Below the pieces are notes generated by a model. It did not search any database and had not been told where the DNA came from. It worked only from the letters and a program-made list of their open reading frames with translations. The position numbers and the translations under genes were made by a program. From Gastrodia elata (lineage: Eukaryota > Streptophyta > Magnoliopsida > Asparagales > Orchidaceae), in assembly GCA_016760335.1 (NCBI GenBank), contig CM028669.1:76364389-76428388 (forward strand): 64,000 bases of DNA, in the 5' to 3' direction. The stretch's first letter is position 1; the number at the start of each line of letters is the position of its first letter. Shown here piece by piece: positions 31,866 through 45,488 of the stretch.

Positions 31866-33540
31866 CATACAATCCTGGATGGAGGAATCACCCAATTTCT
31901 CTTGGAGCAACAATCAAGGGGAAACCCCATCATAAGCTCAACAACCCAATCCATTTAAGAAAAATAATGATTATGTCCAATCTAGTACTCAAGGGTTCCC
32001 ACATGAATCAACCCTAGAAAATGCTTTCAATATTTTTAAAGTTGAACTCTCCAATTCATGCAATTCTGGAAGGCTTCCATGAATCTTCATTAATACTCAA
32101 TTCACCGAACTGAGGTAGTCTTAAGGAATATTGAAATGCATATTGGCTAACTCTAGGAATGCTGCTAAGCTCCACTGAGGTGAACACTAAGGAAATGGTA
32201 GGAATGATTCATTCACAAACTCCAATTCCTAAAATTATTGAATTCAATACCTGCACATAATTTCATACACAAACTAGTAGTAGCAACCAAGTCCCTTGGA
32301 GCTAATTTAATAAGATGACAACTTGTATACATTTAGGTGATGATAATGATCATGAAGAGAGCTTTAAAGATAACTAGTCCACCCCATGTAATTTTAACAT
32401 TCCTTGCTTTATATAAGAAGCTATGTTTTTAAACCCTTTGTGTGATCTGAAAGCTTTAGTGAATCTGATGCCATGGCACATCAATGAGAGGTTAGGACTT
32501 TGTGGGATGAGGGAAACACTAGTGATCCTTCAATTAGTTGATTATTTTTCTATGAACCCAGTAGGAATAATATAAAATGTGAAAGCGTAGGTGGGTGATT
32601 TTCTAGTTCTTGTGGATTTCATGGTACGCAAGAAGAATGCCGGAGTGATGAGATCACTATAATTTTTGGAAGACCATTTCTAGTAACTTTTTGTGCCTTT
32701 ATTGATGTACTGAAATGAACTTTTCTAATTATAATACAAGAAAAATCTGAGGAGTTTCATATATTGGGTGTTGAGGTATCTAGGAAGATTATCAAGACAC
32801 AAGAGAAAAGAGAGGGTGAATATATTGAGGAAGTTGTTAGAAATGAATTATGTTATAAGCTTGAACAAGAAACTAGAATTAGAAAGAAAATTGGCAAAAG
32901 TAGTACTACATCAAGTTTGAAGAGTCAACCCCACCTACAAAAAAAAAAAGAAGAAGGGCAAGAGAAAAAACAAGAATAAAATAATAATGAATGACATTCA
33001 AGATTTAAAAGTAGATATGATTAGATTGAATGGAGAGGATCCTAGGGTTCTAACTTCAAAAAAGAAGCACGACTACCTGTATGTTTGGGTTGATCTATAA
33101 CAACCAGTGCTCACCCTATGGAAACAAAGAACATATGGACAGAAGTTGTTAAGAAAATTGATCACTGAGTGTACGTGATGGACAGGCTGAGAACATTAAA
33201 CCAAGTGCTTACGAGAGGTAGTCCATTTTGGCTACCAGGTTGTATTTGTTCGTTTTGATTTTTTTTTTCTATGTATTATTTATTATAGTGCAAAACAAAT
33301 CACTTTAAGATTACCTTTTTCAAGTTAATGAAATTAGTGAATGAAATTTGAAATTGGGTTTGTTTGATTGTGAATATGTTGTCTTATATTGTAGAACTTA
33401 ATAAATAAAGGATTGGTTAAGTTGTAGATGAATATCAATTGAAGACTAGATTCAAATCCTACTTGTTTGGTCAATTGTGTGGTGGCCCTTAATCTTCATT
33501 GGGTTAATACACTTACTAATCCAATTATGATTTGGGGGTT
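31866..33540 (+). pseudogene. Athila-like Ty3/gypsy gag-protease remnant
   Basis: The left end encodes NPGWRNHP followed, after a one-base shift, by NFSWSNNQG, the hallmark of Athila/Tat-lineage gag. At 32425-32660 a protease-like region reads CDLKALVNLMPWHINERLGL...VDYF...PVGIIENV, related to the CDLGASVNLMP aspartic protease of those elements, but the catalytic D-L-G-A is changed to D-L-K-A. A highly charged frame (32764-32979) follows. Reverse transcriptase, RNase H and integrase are absent. TTTGGGGGT (33532-33540), followed by TGATCACC, could be its polypurine tract and LTR edge. Many stops are present. Confidence 0.7.
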
Positions 33541-35611
33541 GATCACCAAGTGTAATCTCTAATCAAATTCTAAGTGTAATAGTAAAGATAATAGAATGCA
33601 GATGCAAAAGAAAATCAATAATACATACATTCATCCAGAAATGAAAGGAAGGTATATGCCTCAGAAAAGAAAAAAAAAATGCAACTAGAATAGTTAAGTT
33701 ATTACAAACTAGATTTAAATGTGCTAAAAATAGACTCTCTCTATGTCATACAGAAAATAAAACTACAGTAAGGAGAATAAAGACTAAGCAATAAGCTTCT
33801 CCTTGAACACCTTCCCTTCCTCCGTAGCTAGATACTCGAATAGCTCCAACTTCTACAGCTAATTCTGAGAAATTCGGGGTATCTCCAATGATGAAACAAA
33901 TACCAAAAAAAGCAAGAGAAGGCGTGTCAGCTTGCACTAGAAGCCCCATGGATGGTGGTGCCAATCATCGTGACCTTACTCATCCACAAGTGGGATACTA
34001 GAGTTCACTATTTGAGCTAACTTGGCTCGGCATAAACTACACCAGATGGGGTGTTGGTTCCTACACCATCATTGTCCCATGGAAGCTTGATTGAATCTAC
34101 CCATGATGTTCGAGCCCTCCCAGAATGCTGGGGACCTATTTTATCAAGGATCCACTGTGCGACGCTGTGGAGCCTGATCGTATTGAGGCACAACTGGGAT
34201 AGCTTAGGCCTAGCTTTGTTCTACAATCACCCTAAAATCTTTCAGCATAGTAAAGGCAGAGGTGAGGGAGAGAAATTGGACTCATCATGCGCTGGGAATT
34301 GCGAAAGGATCGCTCAGCTGACCTTCTGCAATTCTTGCAGCAAACCAACCCTAGAGTTGACCAAATTGACTTGGGTCAATTTGCTTATGCTCCTAAGATA
34401 TTTTCTTCTATCTTAGAATTCATCAAAGAGTTATGTGTATGCCAATTGGTCAATAAAAGCTGAACAAAGAGGTTCAGTTAAGCGGGGTACCTTCACTGAT
34501 GATCGAGATGGAATACTGAGCTTACCGGTTGGACCTGAGCTCTGCTGACTAGCTTACTATACTTCTGAGAGTCTAAGCTAGCTCTCAAGCACACAGACAT
34601 TGGTGTTACGCTAATATATCACCTGTGAGAGTCTCTGGAACTCATTAGGGTTAGTTATCTTTAAAAGGAGTTGATAGTAGAGTGGAGAGGGGAATTAGGG
34701 CTCTAAGTATCACTAAGAGCTTACAATGAAGCAAAGAAACTCTTAGAGAGATTTTGGGTGGCTTAAATAGCTAGTGAAGGCTAGGGGAAGTCAGAAAATG
34801 GCTTTTTGGTTGAGCTAGAGAAGTCGGCCTCTCAAAGGCCATTTAGGGAAACTTTGGGCCTCACTGGCCGAGTGAAGATTCCATCCACTTAAGAAAACCA
34901 TGGGCTATGGCTCTAAGACATGGAGGATAGTCCTGACAGTTATTAGTATGGGGATTCCATAGCTATTGGGTGGGATCTTATGAAAATGAAGGTGAACAGC
35001 AGTGAGAGCAATGGATGATTTTTGATTTTTGATACGATGTTATAGCTTAGATCACTCAGATTATAATGGCCATTGCAGTATTAAACCACAGCCATTGGAT
35101 CCCTAGCGTGATTTGATGACCAAAGTTTAAATATAAGAGTAATGTTTATGTGACATGATCAGCACCATCTGATCTAATCACTGAAACACAGAACAATGAT
35201 GATCAAGCAAATTAGTATTCTGTGTTTCAGCCTGCTACACAGAATCTCTGTGGTTCTGATTTAAATCCTATGTTTGATTTGATCAATTCGATTTTAATTA
35301 ATTAAATCCAACAGTTTTATTTAAATAAAAATGCAAATTGTATTTTTTAAATATTTTAACCAATATAAGTTCAAAATTATGAAACTTGCACCCATAGCAT
35401 ATTTTTATGTAAGAAACTCAAATTTGCCCTCAAATTTGGGGCTTAAAGTCAAAATAATTTACCTAATTTTTTATATTTAAGTTAAATAAAATAATCAGGA
35501 AAATATTTCTCAATCATTTTGATCTCAAATTCTTAGGGTTTAGTTCTAATGATGTTTAAAACATAATGGTGACTGCTTAGAATTTGATTGATCTTGATTA
35601 GGCTGAGATAA
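33541..35611 (-). mobile_element. Ty3/gypsy LTR L7 (interrupted by Cassandra)
   Basis: It shares ordered blocks with L13 (16640-17500) and, on its right, the family end 'gattgatcttgattaggctgag'. It has TATTTAAG (34762-34769, minus) and donor-like GAAG|GTACCCC (GGTACC 34486-34491). Cassandra splits it at 35612, and about 14 bases continue at 36291 (GGTAACAACCTTGG). The left border is unclear: 33541 could instead be the start of an Athila-like 3' LTR. Confidence 0.6.
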
Positions 35612-35835
35612 TATAAAGACCACTTAAGTAGTAGTAAGTGAAACTGTTAAATATTAATGCACCTTTTTTGATAATGGTAAAGTTCCAAATAAGAATCTTT
35701 AAGTTAAGCATGCTCATGTGGGAGCACTCCTACAGTGGGTGACCTACTAGAAAGTTATCTTCTGTAGATAACATCGTGAGTCCTTTCAGGCCAAGACAAA
35801 CAATACCTTGGTACTTAAGAGTTTGAGCTATTACA
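35612..35835 (+). repeat. Cassandra 5' LTR
   Basis: It is 224 bp, starts TATAAAGACC (TG changed to TA) and ends TTACA. The 5S-like box A reads AGTTAAGCATGCTC and box C GTGGGTGACCTACT. Confidence 0.88.
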
Positions 35836-36066
35836 AATGGTATCAAAGAAAATCATAGGGTGTCAGATAGGAGTTAAGTGTCATACACGGCAAAGTATAA
35901 ATCTATGGGAATGTCCTCTTGAAACCATATTGGGTTAAGGTGCCACATGGTTGGGGGTACCTCTTATGCCTATAGGGGCCACCTATAGTCTTATATACTT
36001 AATGGATTGTACCTAGATCGGTGTATGGTTACTGATGAGAACATTAATTACTTAAGATTAATAGAT

Positions 36067-36290
36067 TGTAAAGACCCTTTTAAGTAGTATTTAGTGAAAC
36101 TCTTAAATATCAATGCACCATTTTAGATACGATAGAGCTTCCTATAAGAACTCTAAAGTTAAGCGTGCTCATGTGGGAGCACTCCCATGATGGGTGACAT
36201 GCTTAGAAGTTATCTTATAAGGATAAAATTATGATGCCTTTCAGGCCAAAGTGGATAATACCTTGATGCTTAAGAGTTTGATCTGTTACA
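36067..36290 (+). repeat. Cassandra 3' LTR with 5S-like domain
   Basis: It is 224 bp, from TGTAAAGACCC to TGTTACA. Of all copies in the window this one is closest to the plant 5S rRNA internal promoter (AGTTAAGCGTGCTC, GATGGGTGACATGCT). In known Cassandra elements the domain resembles a Pol III promoter; activity here is unproven. Confidence 0.9.
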
Positions 36291-36304
36291 GGTAACAACC
36301 TTGG

Positions 36305-36391
36305 AACTTAGATGAAACAACCAAAACAAAGTCCCTCACCAATAGGAATGATGACATAGCATAAGTGTGGGAGATAGTGAGGTTGGCATTA
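36305..36391. other. Short spacer between L7 and L8
   Basis: It is purine-rich and has no ORF. It ends GAGGTTGGCATTA directly before L8. I see no primer or polypurine site. Confidence 0.4.
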
Positions 36392-39364
36392 TGTAACACC
36401 CCATGGTTTGTTACTTGAATTTTTAATCACCAAATTATCTTAATAATCTCACCATTAGTCTTAAAATAGTCTTAAGATCAATCCCTAAAGTTTTGATGGA
36501 AACTTAAAGTCATTTGAGTGAGCTTAATATTTTGATCAAATTAAATGATTTAAAAATTGAAATATTTATTTAGACCTCAAATCAAAAATACAACTTCATT
36601 TTTGAGTTCCTCGCACCCAAATTTGCTAAGGGTGAAATTTTGAAAATTTTTAGAGGTCATTTGGTGAGTGTTTTGATTTATTATAATTAATTATATCTAA
36701 TAAATATTTAAACTATTTTTTTAAATAATGTGACCATTGGAATCCATCAAACAGCAGAAGATCATCCTTTTGTTGTTTGCTCGATTGATTCAATGGATGG
36801 GATCAATCGGGCCAGACCCATCCCGATAATCGAGCCCGTCTTCTAGTTGTCATCCCCAGAGGCGACTCCCAAGGGCTCATGTCGCTCCAAAATGATAGCG
36901 GAGCCATCGATTTGCCAGATTAAAGTCGGTCCAGACCCATCCAGATTATCTTTTGGCAAAATAGGAACGAATGAGGGCTTTGGCGCGGCTAGGGATCATA
37001 TGTGTGAACGATGGGGTCTGGCGAAATCGACAAGTAGAGAGTAAGGTACTTTTTTTTCCTTTCAATACAATTTGTTTCCATCATATGAAGATTTGTTAGC
37101 CTATTTTTGTATGGATTGCATCAATTTATATAGAATCTAGGTTAAATTGTAACCATTTGACACATTTCCCACACCAAGCCTGTACAATGTGTACAGTGCC
37201 CGGGTTGGGGAACATCCGGGCTAACCACCAATGCCCAGACCCACATCCTGGGCTTAATGGAATGACCTCAATGCTGTGAATGTTCAAAGACACCACTCAA
37301 ACTGTGAGGGAGATTTTGGAGGAAAATATTTTTCTTCCATAGCTAACCCTAGGGCTAGGAAATTGTAGCTAGAAATTGGAGCAATGAAGTTAATGTCGAT
37401 TAGGGCTTCCTGTGCTAGTGTGTAGAGATCCCTGAGGAATTTAATTTTATATATGATGCGCAGCTTGAGTCATCATATGCATGGAGTATTAAGATGACCT
37501 AGCTGATTAGGCATGGGTTCTGGAGTCAGGTAAGGTGAACAGTGTCGGGCGGGTCGCCCAACCCGCGCGGCTCTGTCATGGGCCATGCGTGAAGGAACTA
37601 CTTACGGTAAAGGGTCTGCGTGCATGCGCCTAATGTGAGTATGATTAATTTAATTATTAAATTCAAAATTTTATTTCACTCATAACTTTGCAACTCAAAA
37701 ATTTTATTTGTTCTTAGCTAAAAGAGGAGTTCTGGAATTTGGCATTCACCTCCTTCCTCTCCATCTTCATCTCCTTCTCTTTTTGCCCAATGAATCGGTG
37801 ATCTTAGCTTTTGGAGTTAGTTTTGCAATGATCTGAGCTGCATGAACTAGTGGTAGCATTTGGTCTTGGATAATTGAGCTCAAGTTCATACATGCCCGCG
37901 TCTACGTCTGTGATTGATTGTATCGGTGAGCTGCAATTCCAAGTACTCCTCTGTCGAGTACCAATCTCCCTTTTCGTGCAATTGGATGCTTGAATTTTAT
38001 TTCCATTGGCGTTAAATCGATTTGTAGCATTGACCAAATTTGATCGAACCTGATCGAGGGGCTATGGCCTTGAGCTTGTACAGTGGGGTATAGTACCTTA
38101 CCCCAATGCTCTTCTGGTGCACCTGGCCATTTCCTATCGAGCCAAAATATTCCTTGGGTCAGTCTTCATCCAAGGAACATGATGCGAATGGGTGTATGTC
38201 ATGGGTTCAACTTTGGAGGGAAAACTCCCCCTCCACATTAAACTCTAAGATCCAAAATTAGAAATTAAGGTTAAGTTAATTTCATGAACACCCGTTAAAG
38301 CTTTTAATGCCATCGTGTAAAGCTCCTCTGGAGCTTTCTTTCGAGCACCTAGTCGTTCCCTAAAACGGCATAAAGGCCGTGAATTTAGAGTTTCTCCGAA
38401 ACCCTAATCCCCGGCGATCTTTACCCTTCTCCTTTATCAGGATGAAGGTGTTGTAGCGCAGGTCGAGCAGCCTCAAGGCTTGCGCTATGTGACAGTGCAG
38501 ACCCATCAGACCCCGATCAAGTTGCGCATTTTTAAAGCGAGCCATCCCATCAGTTCCCAGTCGACCTGATAGAATCTGAGGTTGTTTAATGAATTAATTT
38601 TATTGATTAAATGGAATTCATAAAGTGTTAATCTTAGAAATAACATCATAAATTAGGGTTTGCTTTATTTTGGCCAGTATTCATCCAATTACAGCAAACT
38701 TATGTATCATTTTAATTAGGATAATATGTAGAACAGTAATATGTATCAATTTTTAGATCTTGATTAGCGCATAACTTAATCATTTGACATCAAAATTTGT
38801 TAAACTTAGTCTTAGAATGTTCATTAGGCAGTGAAGAACCTTAATGCATGCTTAATTTACATTTTTTATAATTAATTTAGTTAATCTTACATTAATCCTA
38901 TTTTAGAGTGATTCGTCAATTATTTGAGCTAGAGAGCTCCAAATTTAATATTCTTGCTGTTAATCCTTTCATTAGAATGTATGAAACCTGGCAATGTGTT
39001 TAGATCTCTTATTTGAATCAATTTGATTCAAATCAGCTTTTAAGACCCCTAAATGACCATTTTGCCCTTAAGATTAGATTATGCTAATCTTGAGTGTTTA
39101 GATCCTTATCCTTGCTATTTTATTTGTCCTAAGCTTATGTGCTAGGTTATACTACCTTAGATTCATTTGGATTGATTAAATATTGATCTAACCCTAGCTT
39201 GGAGTGTTGAACCTTAATTAGAGTTTGTTGATAATTAATGAGAATTAGTATCTTTATGTATCCTAATTTTGTGTTCAAAATGTTATAACATTCCTTGGAC
39301 ATTATTCTATCTTTTAGTATAGTTGCACTTAGTTTCATAACCTTAATTTTTTAAGTTTCATTTC
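36392..39364 (+). mobile_element. Ty3/gypsy LTR L8, 3' end missing
   Basis: It begins TGTAACACCCCATGGTTTGTTAC. It has the expected order: AT-rich head with 'cctcgcacccaaatttgctaagggtgaaattt' (36600-36650), a GC-rich promoter/leader (36720-37040), donor-like TAAG|GTACTT (37045/37046), then the 'aaatgaccattttgcccttaag' block (about 39050). It stops where L9 begins at 39365. Two GC-richer islands (37180-37230 and 37540-37640) have no recognisable coding content. Confidence 0.7.
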
Positions 39365-41098
39365 TGTAATGACCCAAGTCGTTACTAAGTTATTTAGTAT
39401 TAAACCCAGCTTAATTAAGTCAAAATTAGAATCCCTAACAACTTTCAAAATAGGTCAAACCAAATATATCATTCGATAGAGTATATTTTCGTGATCATAA
39501 TACCCATGTTTAAAAATAATTTGGATAATGGATACTCCTGAATTAATTTTTGAATATTTAAAATTTAGAAAATTAGGAAAATTAATATATATGTCCAAAT
39601 CCAAAAATTTTGTGTTGCTAGATTAAGAATAATAAGAGGAGGCTAAGTTTAAAGTTTTGTCAAATTTAGAACTCCAGATTCACCGTAATTAATTTTTAAA
39701 GTTTTAGTCTTTAAGATTAATAAAAACTAAAATATTGGTCCAAAGTAATAAGATTTAGTATGTGTGTATTCGTCTCATCCAGATACACCTCGTAGTCAAG
39801 TTTCATTAAGTTATATTACTTTTTAGTGAGTTTCTTCCTCCCTAAGTTATCTTTCATTAAGAGATTATTATTATTATTATTATTATTATTTTCATAATTA
39901 TATTTCATTTTAAGAATAAATAAATAATAAATTTTACTTTTAAACTTTATTAATGATATATCTTAAAAACAACTATTTTAAATATCATCCTAATAAATTA
40001 TTAAGTCGTGCAACCTCCTCTAATAAATATTAGATATACACAGACTTGAGAGAAATTTGGACGAGCATACAAACTTAAAGAGCTTTAAAACAGGTACCTA
40101 ATATTATTCTTTGCCTTTAAATGTTTTTATAATACTGCTTAGCAATGCATTTGAGCTTAATTTCAATTATTATGATTTTTAAAAAATATCACGAACAAAA
40201 ATATACATGAAATGTCTTGATAATTGTGATGCATTGGGTTCCATTTTTCTTGGAGGATTTCCTTGTAGTCTTACAGATAACTGTTAGGATGGAGGGATGG
40301 TCCGATGTCTGGAAAGATAAGGAGCCTATACTGATAAGCCTACGAGAGGGAAGGTATAGATGGAAGTTGATGTTATATAAATATAATGAACCCCTATACC
40401 TCAAGGTCTGTGTTTGCCCAATAGAACATTTTTAATGCATGAGATATCTAACAAAAAATTTTATTTATATATTTTGTGTGACATTTTACATTTTTTATTT
40501 TACATTTTTTATTTTATATTTTACATTTTATATTTTACATTTTATCTTTATTATTTAAGTCTTATGCTGAAATTTTCATGCAATCTTTTGAATTATTTTG
40601 AAATGACAAATCTCATTTTAATATTATTGTAATTTTATTGTATTATTTCCCTGTATTTTCTACTTCAGCATACCGCCTTTGTTTGAAAAATGCAAAGCTT
40701 GATATTTTTTGGTACTTAGAGTATTCTCTAATGGGTATTCAACTCAGACAATTTCATTGTAAATTCCAGATTAAGAGCTAGATCAAGTGCAAGGAAAAGA
40801 CCTTTGAGGAGCTTTCTAAGGGATTAAGAAGTTCATCATGCTGTTAGCATTTTATTTCAAACATTATTTATATTAAAGTTTTGTACTTTTAAGTGAATGT
40901 ATTATATTAAGAATATATGAACTTTATTTTGTAAATAAATATTAAATTAATATGAATGGATGGATGGATGCTAGAATTTTATATAAAAATGAATGGCAAT
41001 ACTCTTCTACATTATTTCACTTAAATGCTCAATAAAGTTCTGCGACTCCGAGAGCTCGACATTGGTTTAGCTCATGCTAACCCGACGATATGTCCTCA
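39365..41098 (+). mobile_element. Ty3/gypsy 5' LTR L9 (1.7 kb)
   Basis: It starts TGTAATGACCCAAGTCGTTAC and ends TATGTCCTCA, followed by a primer-site-like sequence. This is a shorter LTR subtype than L1/L12, yet it also carries a donor-like CAG|GTACCTAA (40093/40094). A (T)n-rich stretch (40470-40560) precedes the 3' end. It belongs to the gag at 41115-41450 and 45809-46640. Confidence 0.72.
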
Positions 41099-41102
41099 TA
41101 GT

Positions 41103-41114
41103 TAGTATCAGAGC
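41103..41114 (+). other. Primer binding site of the L9 element
   Basis: TAGTATCAGAGC differs by one base from TGGTATCAGAGC and lies four bases after the L9 terminal CA. Confidence 0.7.
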
Positions 41115-41450
41115 AGGATTGAATGTATTTAAGTAAAATTATAAGGAGAGTAGAGCCATGTAATATCCATTCATGTTAGCTTAATATTTAGCAAATATAT
41201 TAAGTAAATTAAATAAATAAATAAATATATATATATATATATATATATATCCCATTTAGATTAATAAGTATCCATGAATAATGTATCCTTGTGTACAGAA
41301 GGATTCTGATGAAGGATTCTTAAGCACACTCATAGAGACACACAGTAAGGCCCCTATGGCAATAAAATCATCAAATAATATGACAAACCGCTTGATGGAA
41401 GCAGTGTTACAACTTCTAGTTAAGTAAGACAATGCTTCATCATCTGAACT
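41115..41450 (+). pseudogene. Leader and gag start of the L9 element
   Basis: This is AT-rich leader with (TA)n at 41226-41251, followed by a degraded frame near 41370-41430 (MTNRLMEAVLQLLVK). It is cut by L10 at 41451, and the gag continues after L10 at 45809. Confidence 0.5.
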
Positions 41451-41988
41451 TGTAATAACCCATGGTTGTTACCTAGTTGATTTGATTTGAATTTAATCAA
41501 ATTAAGACAAAAATTAAGATTTTGATTTAAGCCAAATAAAAATCAAATAAAATTATTCTCAAATAAAGTATATTAAGGGGATCCTACTACAAAAATTTAA
41601 TTGAGATCCAGAATCGTCCTAAATAAATTCGTAAAATTCAAACTTTAGAAGTAAATAATAGATAAAATATAAATTTGAATTTAGAAATGTTTATATATTT
41701 AAGTTAAGCAACATGTCAGGATGCTATGTTTTAAGTTTCACAAATTTTCAAACTCTGAATTAATCATAGTGAATTTTTGAAGTTTCTGACTTAAAAATTA
41801 ATATAAAATAAAATAATCGTCCAAATTCGATAATTTTTAGACGCTTGCATTTGTCTCATTAAGACGCTTGTATCGATACAAAGTTTGTAAATTTTGAAGT
41901 TTAATCATCTGTCGATCGAATCTTAGAAGTTTAGGGTGATTCTTAGCCACTTGATTTTGATTGAGTAGCTCTCAGCAACTTAGCTACC

Positions 41989-41996
41989 TATATAAT
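41989..41996 (+). promoter_or_regulatory. TATA box of LTR L10
   Basis: CCTATATAATTATTCCCC is followed by a C-rich leader, about 390 bases before the donor-like AG|GTACTT. Confidence 0.5.
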
Positions 41997-44900
41997 TATT
42001 CCCCTCTCTATTTGTTTTGCCATAACATCCCTAAACCTAGATTACCTCAAGTGCAGCTGAAATCCCTCCCCTCTATGTACGATGGATCCCTCTATACGCT
42101 CAGCTCTCCCCTTTCGATTCCCAATCGAGAGGAGCCCGCCAATTCCCTTCCCCCTCTCGGCTAGGCCGAGAGCTGCCATCGGTGCCCACCTCAATCGAGT
42201 TGCAGGCTAGGAGTATCGCCAACACCTCCCTCTTGTTTAATTTCTACTAGCACGCAGAGCTCTAGCATGCAAAGTTAGATCGTGAACACCATCGAGCACC
42301 GCACGTCGTCTTTCTCGTATATCGTCTCCTTCACTGAAGCTGTGGAAGAGTTTGTTCAGCACTTTATCGCAACGTTGGATGCCTCAAGGTACTTAACTAT
42401 ACCTACTTAAAACTTAATATTAACTATATTAATCATGTAGATTTGATTCTAGTTAAGCTTTGTAGATTCTATCCATTTCTTCGTAGGAGTTAATCTATTA
42501 GTGATTCATAGAAATGATACCTATATCTTTTATCTTGCTATTAGATGATAATATTATCCTTAGTGATGGAATCTCATTGAGATGCTCACACACGACCTGG
42601 CCTTTAGTTCTTTTTCTAGTTTTATATCATAAAATGTGTTTTTTTTTTCTTGGAGAAATATATAAATCACACTCACAATACAAAAAAAATATTGTTCAAT
42701 AGTTTAATATCATGGATTGAGCATTAACTCATGTGAATGTATAGATGCCAATGAGGTTAATCTAATGACGCTAATGACTCAATGACTACGCAACATAGTT
42801 TCTTATATGCTTTTCTTATTCTTTTAAAATAAAAAGGAGGTTGATAAAAGCAGTTCTTAAGCGTTTGGTAAACAAAAATTAAAATAATATATATTTATAA
42901 AAACTATAGAGATCATTATTTATGGTGGTTTAACAATAAATCCTTTTAATACAACTTGCTAATAAACTTGTTGTTGTTGTCATATGTTGAGCCTTCTTAA
43001 CATGTCTTTTAAATAGTTAAAAGAATTGCAAAGAAATTATTTTACGCACGAATTATCTATAAAATCAAAAGTGCTTCTTTAAACCCAACTTTTGCATGAA
43101 GTATTCGTGTTCTGAGCTGCTCATTATTATTTAATATAAAACGTGAGTGCTAAAGATACATATTAAATTCATTTCTAAATTGATGATTAGTAATTTATAA
43201 ATATAATCATCTTCTATTTTATAAATGGATTTATCTTTATAAATAGATTTGTCTTTCACTATTTTAAATAACATTAATTAAGAATATTATTAAATTCATT
43301 TATAAATGTTAAAGAGATCTTTTGATGTTAATTACAACATGTCAACAATATTATAGTAACTATGCAACAAGCTTTATAAGTTACAAACAAAGGGACAGCC
43401 TCATTAATGCAAAGTACTCTGAGCTTGGGAGGAGTAGAAAGAATGGGTAATGCCTATTTAAGCTTTAAGAAACTAACATATTAAAAACAATTGCATGGGT
43501 TGTCTGATTGACGCCTCATTCCAATGCTTCAAGTTTGAATCCCTTCAATGGTACGTTAAGTACTTAAAACTTTACTGAATTTTGTATTCATTTAATTATA
43601 TTATTTTCTTGAGCTCTATGTACATTGCTTGCGTACATCACTTTCATAGACCTTAGCATCATAGTGATTAATTTTTTATTTGAAAACCTTGACATCAGGG
43701 AGTTGGAACTCCTTGCTAGTGAGGATAATAATTACTACTTAGTAAATTTTTACTAAGTAGTATTATCACCTTATTTGGAAATCTTAAATATGCAAAATGA
43801 ATTAAAACCTAGAGTTAGTGAGTAATTATGTTAATTACCTCTGCATTTAGGCAAGCATTGTTTAGTTATTTTAAGATCGATAGATGTCCAATAAGGATGT
43901 TTGAGCAGTTGACCTGCTCCTTAGATAATAGTCATGTTATAGAATAAAAGATTCCATTTTGATTCTTATCTCTTGAAGTTACCTTTTCACCCTTAAAATG
44001 TTAAAAGGGAATAAGATTAATCGTGTAGAAGGTAGTGAACCCACTGATTTCTCCCATGATACTTAAATCAATAAATGTTAGAAATTAGATATTTCATTGA
44101 GTATGATTGAACTCAATGGAACCTCCCCTTTAGCTCAAACTTAATTATCATTTGAAATTGAATAACTTAGACTTCAGATTCTTAGAATCTTGAGTTAAGG
44201 AACTTAAACCCCATGATGGAGTGTAATCTCTTAACTTCTAATCTTGATAAATCATATCAAGAATTGGTTGTAGAAATGGAAAAGTGTAAATTAGGCCGAT
44301 CGATTATTTCATTAAACCTTTGTATGTGACATTTCCTAATTCTAAATTAGAACTTGTTAAGTTCTAATGTTTAACTTTATAAGATCGATAAATTTGAGAT
44401 TATACTTGATAGCTGGATATTGGAGATTCTATGCTTGTATCCACTCATAATAGATAGAATGAGTTAAAGTAGATAACATTAGATATTAATGTGTTAGTAG
44501 AGTCCCTTACTTACTATTCACTTACTTATTATTTTTATATTACTTATACTTTATGCCATTATCTTAAATATGTCATATAAGATAACATTACTACATGAAA
44601 TGAAAATATATAATAATTAGGATAATATTTGCATAGAGTTCAGTTACTTGTTGATCGTGCGCATTTTTATCTTACTAGATAGGGGTAAGGAGAAATAAGG
44701 ATTACTTAATATTACTCATTGAGGAGTGTTGTGTTAAGTTGGAACCTCAATAGTCTTGCTGACATGCTTTACTCCTCATCTACTTCTGGACGTGTTCACA
44801 GAAGTAAAGTAAATAACTAAAATATTACTGCATATATACTTACTACCTCTTTAGCTTAGTTTTGCTTTGTTATTTCTCCTTAGCCTCTTATGATGCTAAG

Positions 44901-45443
44901 AAACTTATCGGCTTAGCCTCAGATGGAGTTAAGAATATACATTTTCGGTTCAGCAGGCTAGTTTAGTCCTCCTTTTGATATGGCAATCATTACATACCAG
45001 TTTTCCATTTAGTGTTACTTGTTACTGAAGATAGCTTTCATTTTACTTGCGTACTTGTATACTAATAGTGCTAGATTTCTTTTTTTACTTACTTATACAT
45101 ATCACAATGGGATTTCTTTCTTTTAAACTTGCATAAATCATTTGATCATAAGCATATTTAGGATGAGTCTTTTACTTTAGTATTTTCTTTACTTTACTTA
45201 TATTATTATGCCTAACCTTGTTACAGCTTTGATGTGAGGTATGTTCTTTTACCTCATATGTTGCTTAATTATAAATGCATTATTTATAACTTCTTCCCAT
45301 TCCCTTATTGCTTGTTGCACCTTTTAAATGCATGCATGCTTAGTATAAAGGTGATATCTTAAATTAATCAAACTTGTATCTGTACTTAGACTTATTAAAG
45401 TCTAACCATTTTTTTTTTGATGTGCCTTGTCATATATGTACAT

Positions 45444-45488
45444 ATGGCAAATCGGGAGTATAGGTCAGATCCAGTGCCCGAAGATTAA
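45444..45488 (+). CDS. Short micro-ORF in LTR L10
   Basis: It has 14 codons from ATGGCA to TAA (MANREYRSDPVPED) at the conserved micro-ORF position. It is shorter and less acidic than its counterparts, probably truncated. Confidence 0.2.
   Translation: MANREYRSDPVPED

Larger units (their letters stand above)
35612..36290 (+). mobile_element. Complete Cassandra TRIM element (679 bp)
   Basis: Two 224-bp LTRs (35612-35835 and 36067-36290) flank a 231-bp internal region. The primer site TGGTATCAAAG begins at 35838. The 3' LTR keeps a clear 5S-like core: AGTTAAGCGTGCTC (box A, about 36152) and GATGGGTGACATGCT (box C, about 36189). The flanks GATAA (35607-35611) and GGTAA (36291-36295) form a 5-bp target duplication with one change. 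It carries no ORF. Its orientation is opposite to the array at 22058-24020. Confidence 0.92.

Noticed and set aside
32764..32979. 71-codon Lys/Glu-rich ORF as a gene
   Set aside because: It directly follows the decayed Athila-like protease in the same element and ends in a low-complexity AAG-rich run.
36067..36290. Functional 5S rRNA gene
   Set aside because: Only the internal promoter region resembles 5S. The sequence is bounded by LTR termini and flanked by a second LTR, as in Cassandra.
42830..43110. Possible hAT-type MITE inside L10 ('tttggtaaacaaaaatt' and 'aaaagtgcttctttaaaccc')
   Set aside because: I could not find matching terminal inverted repeats or an 8-bp target duplication around the stretch.
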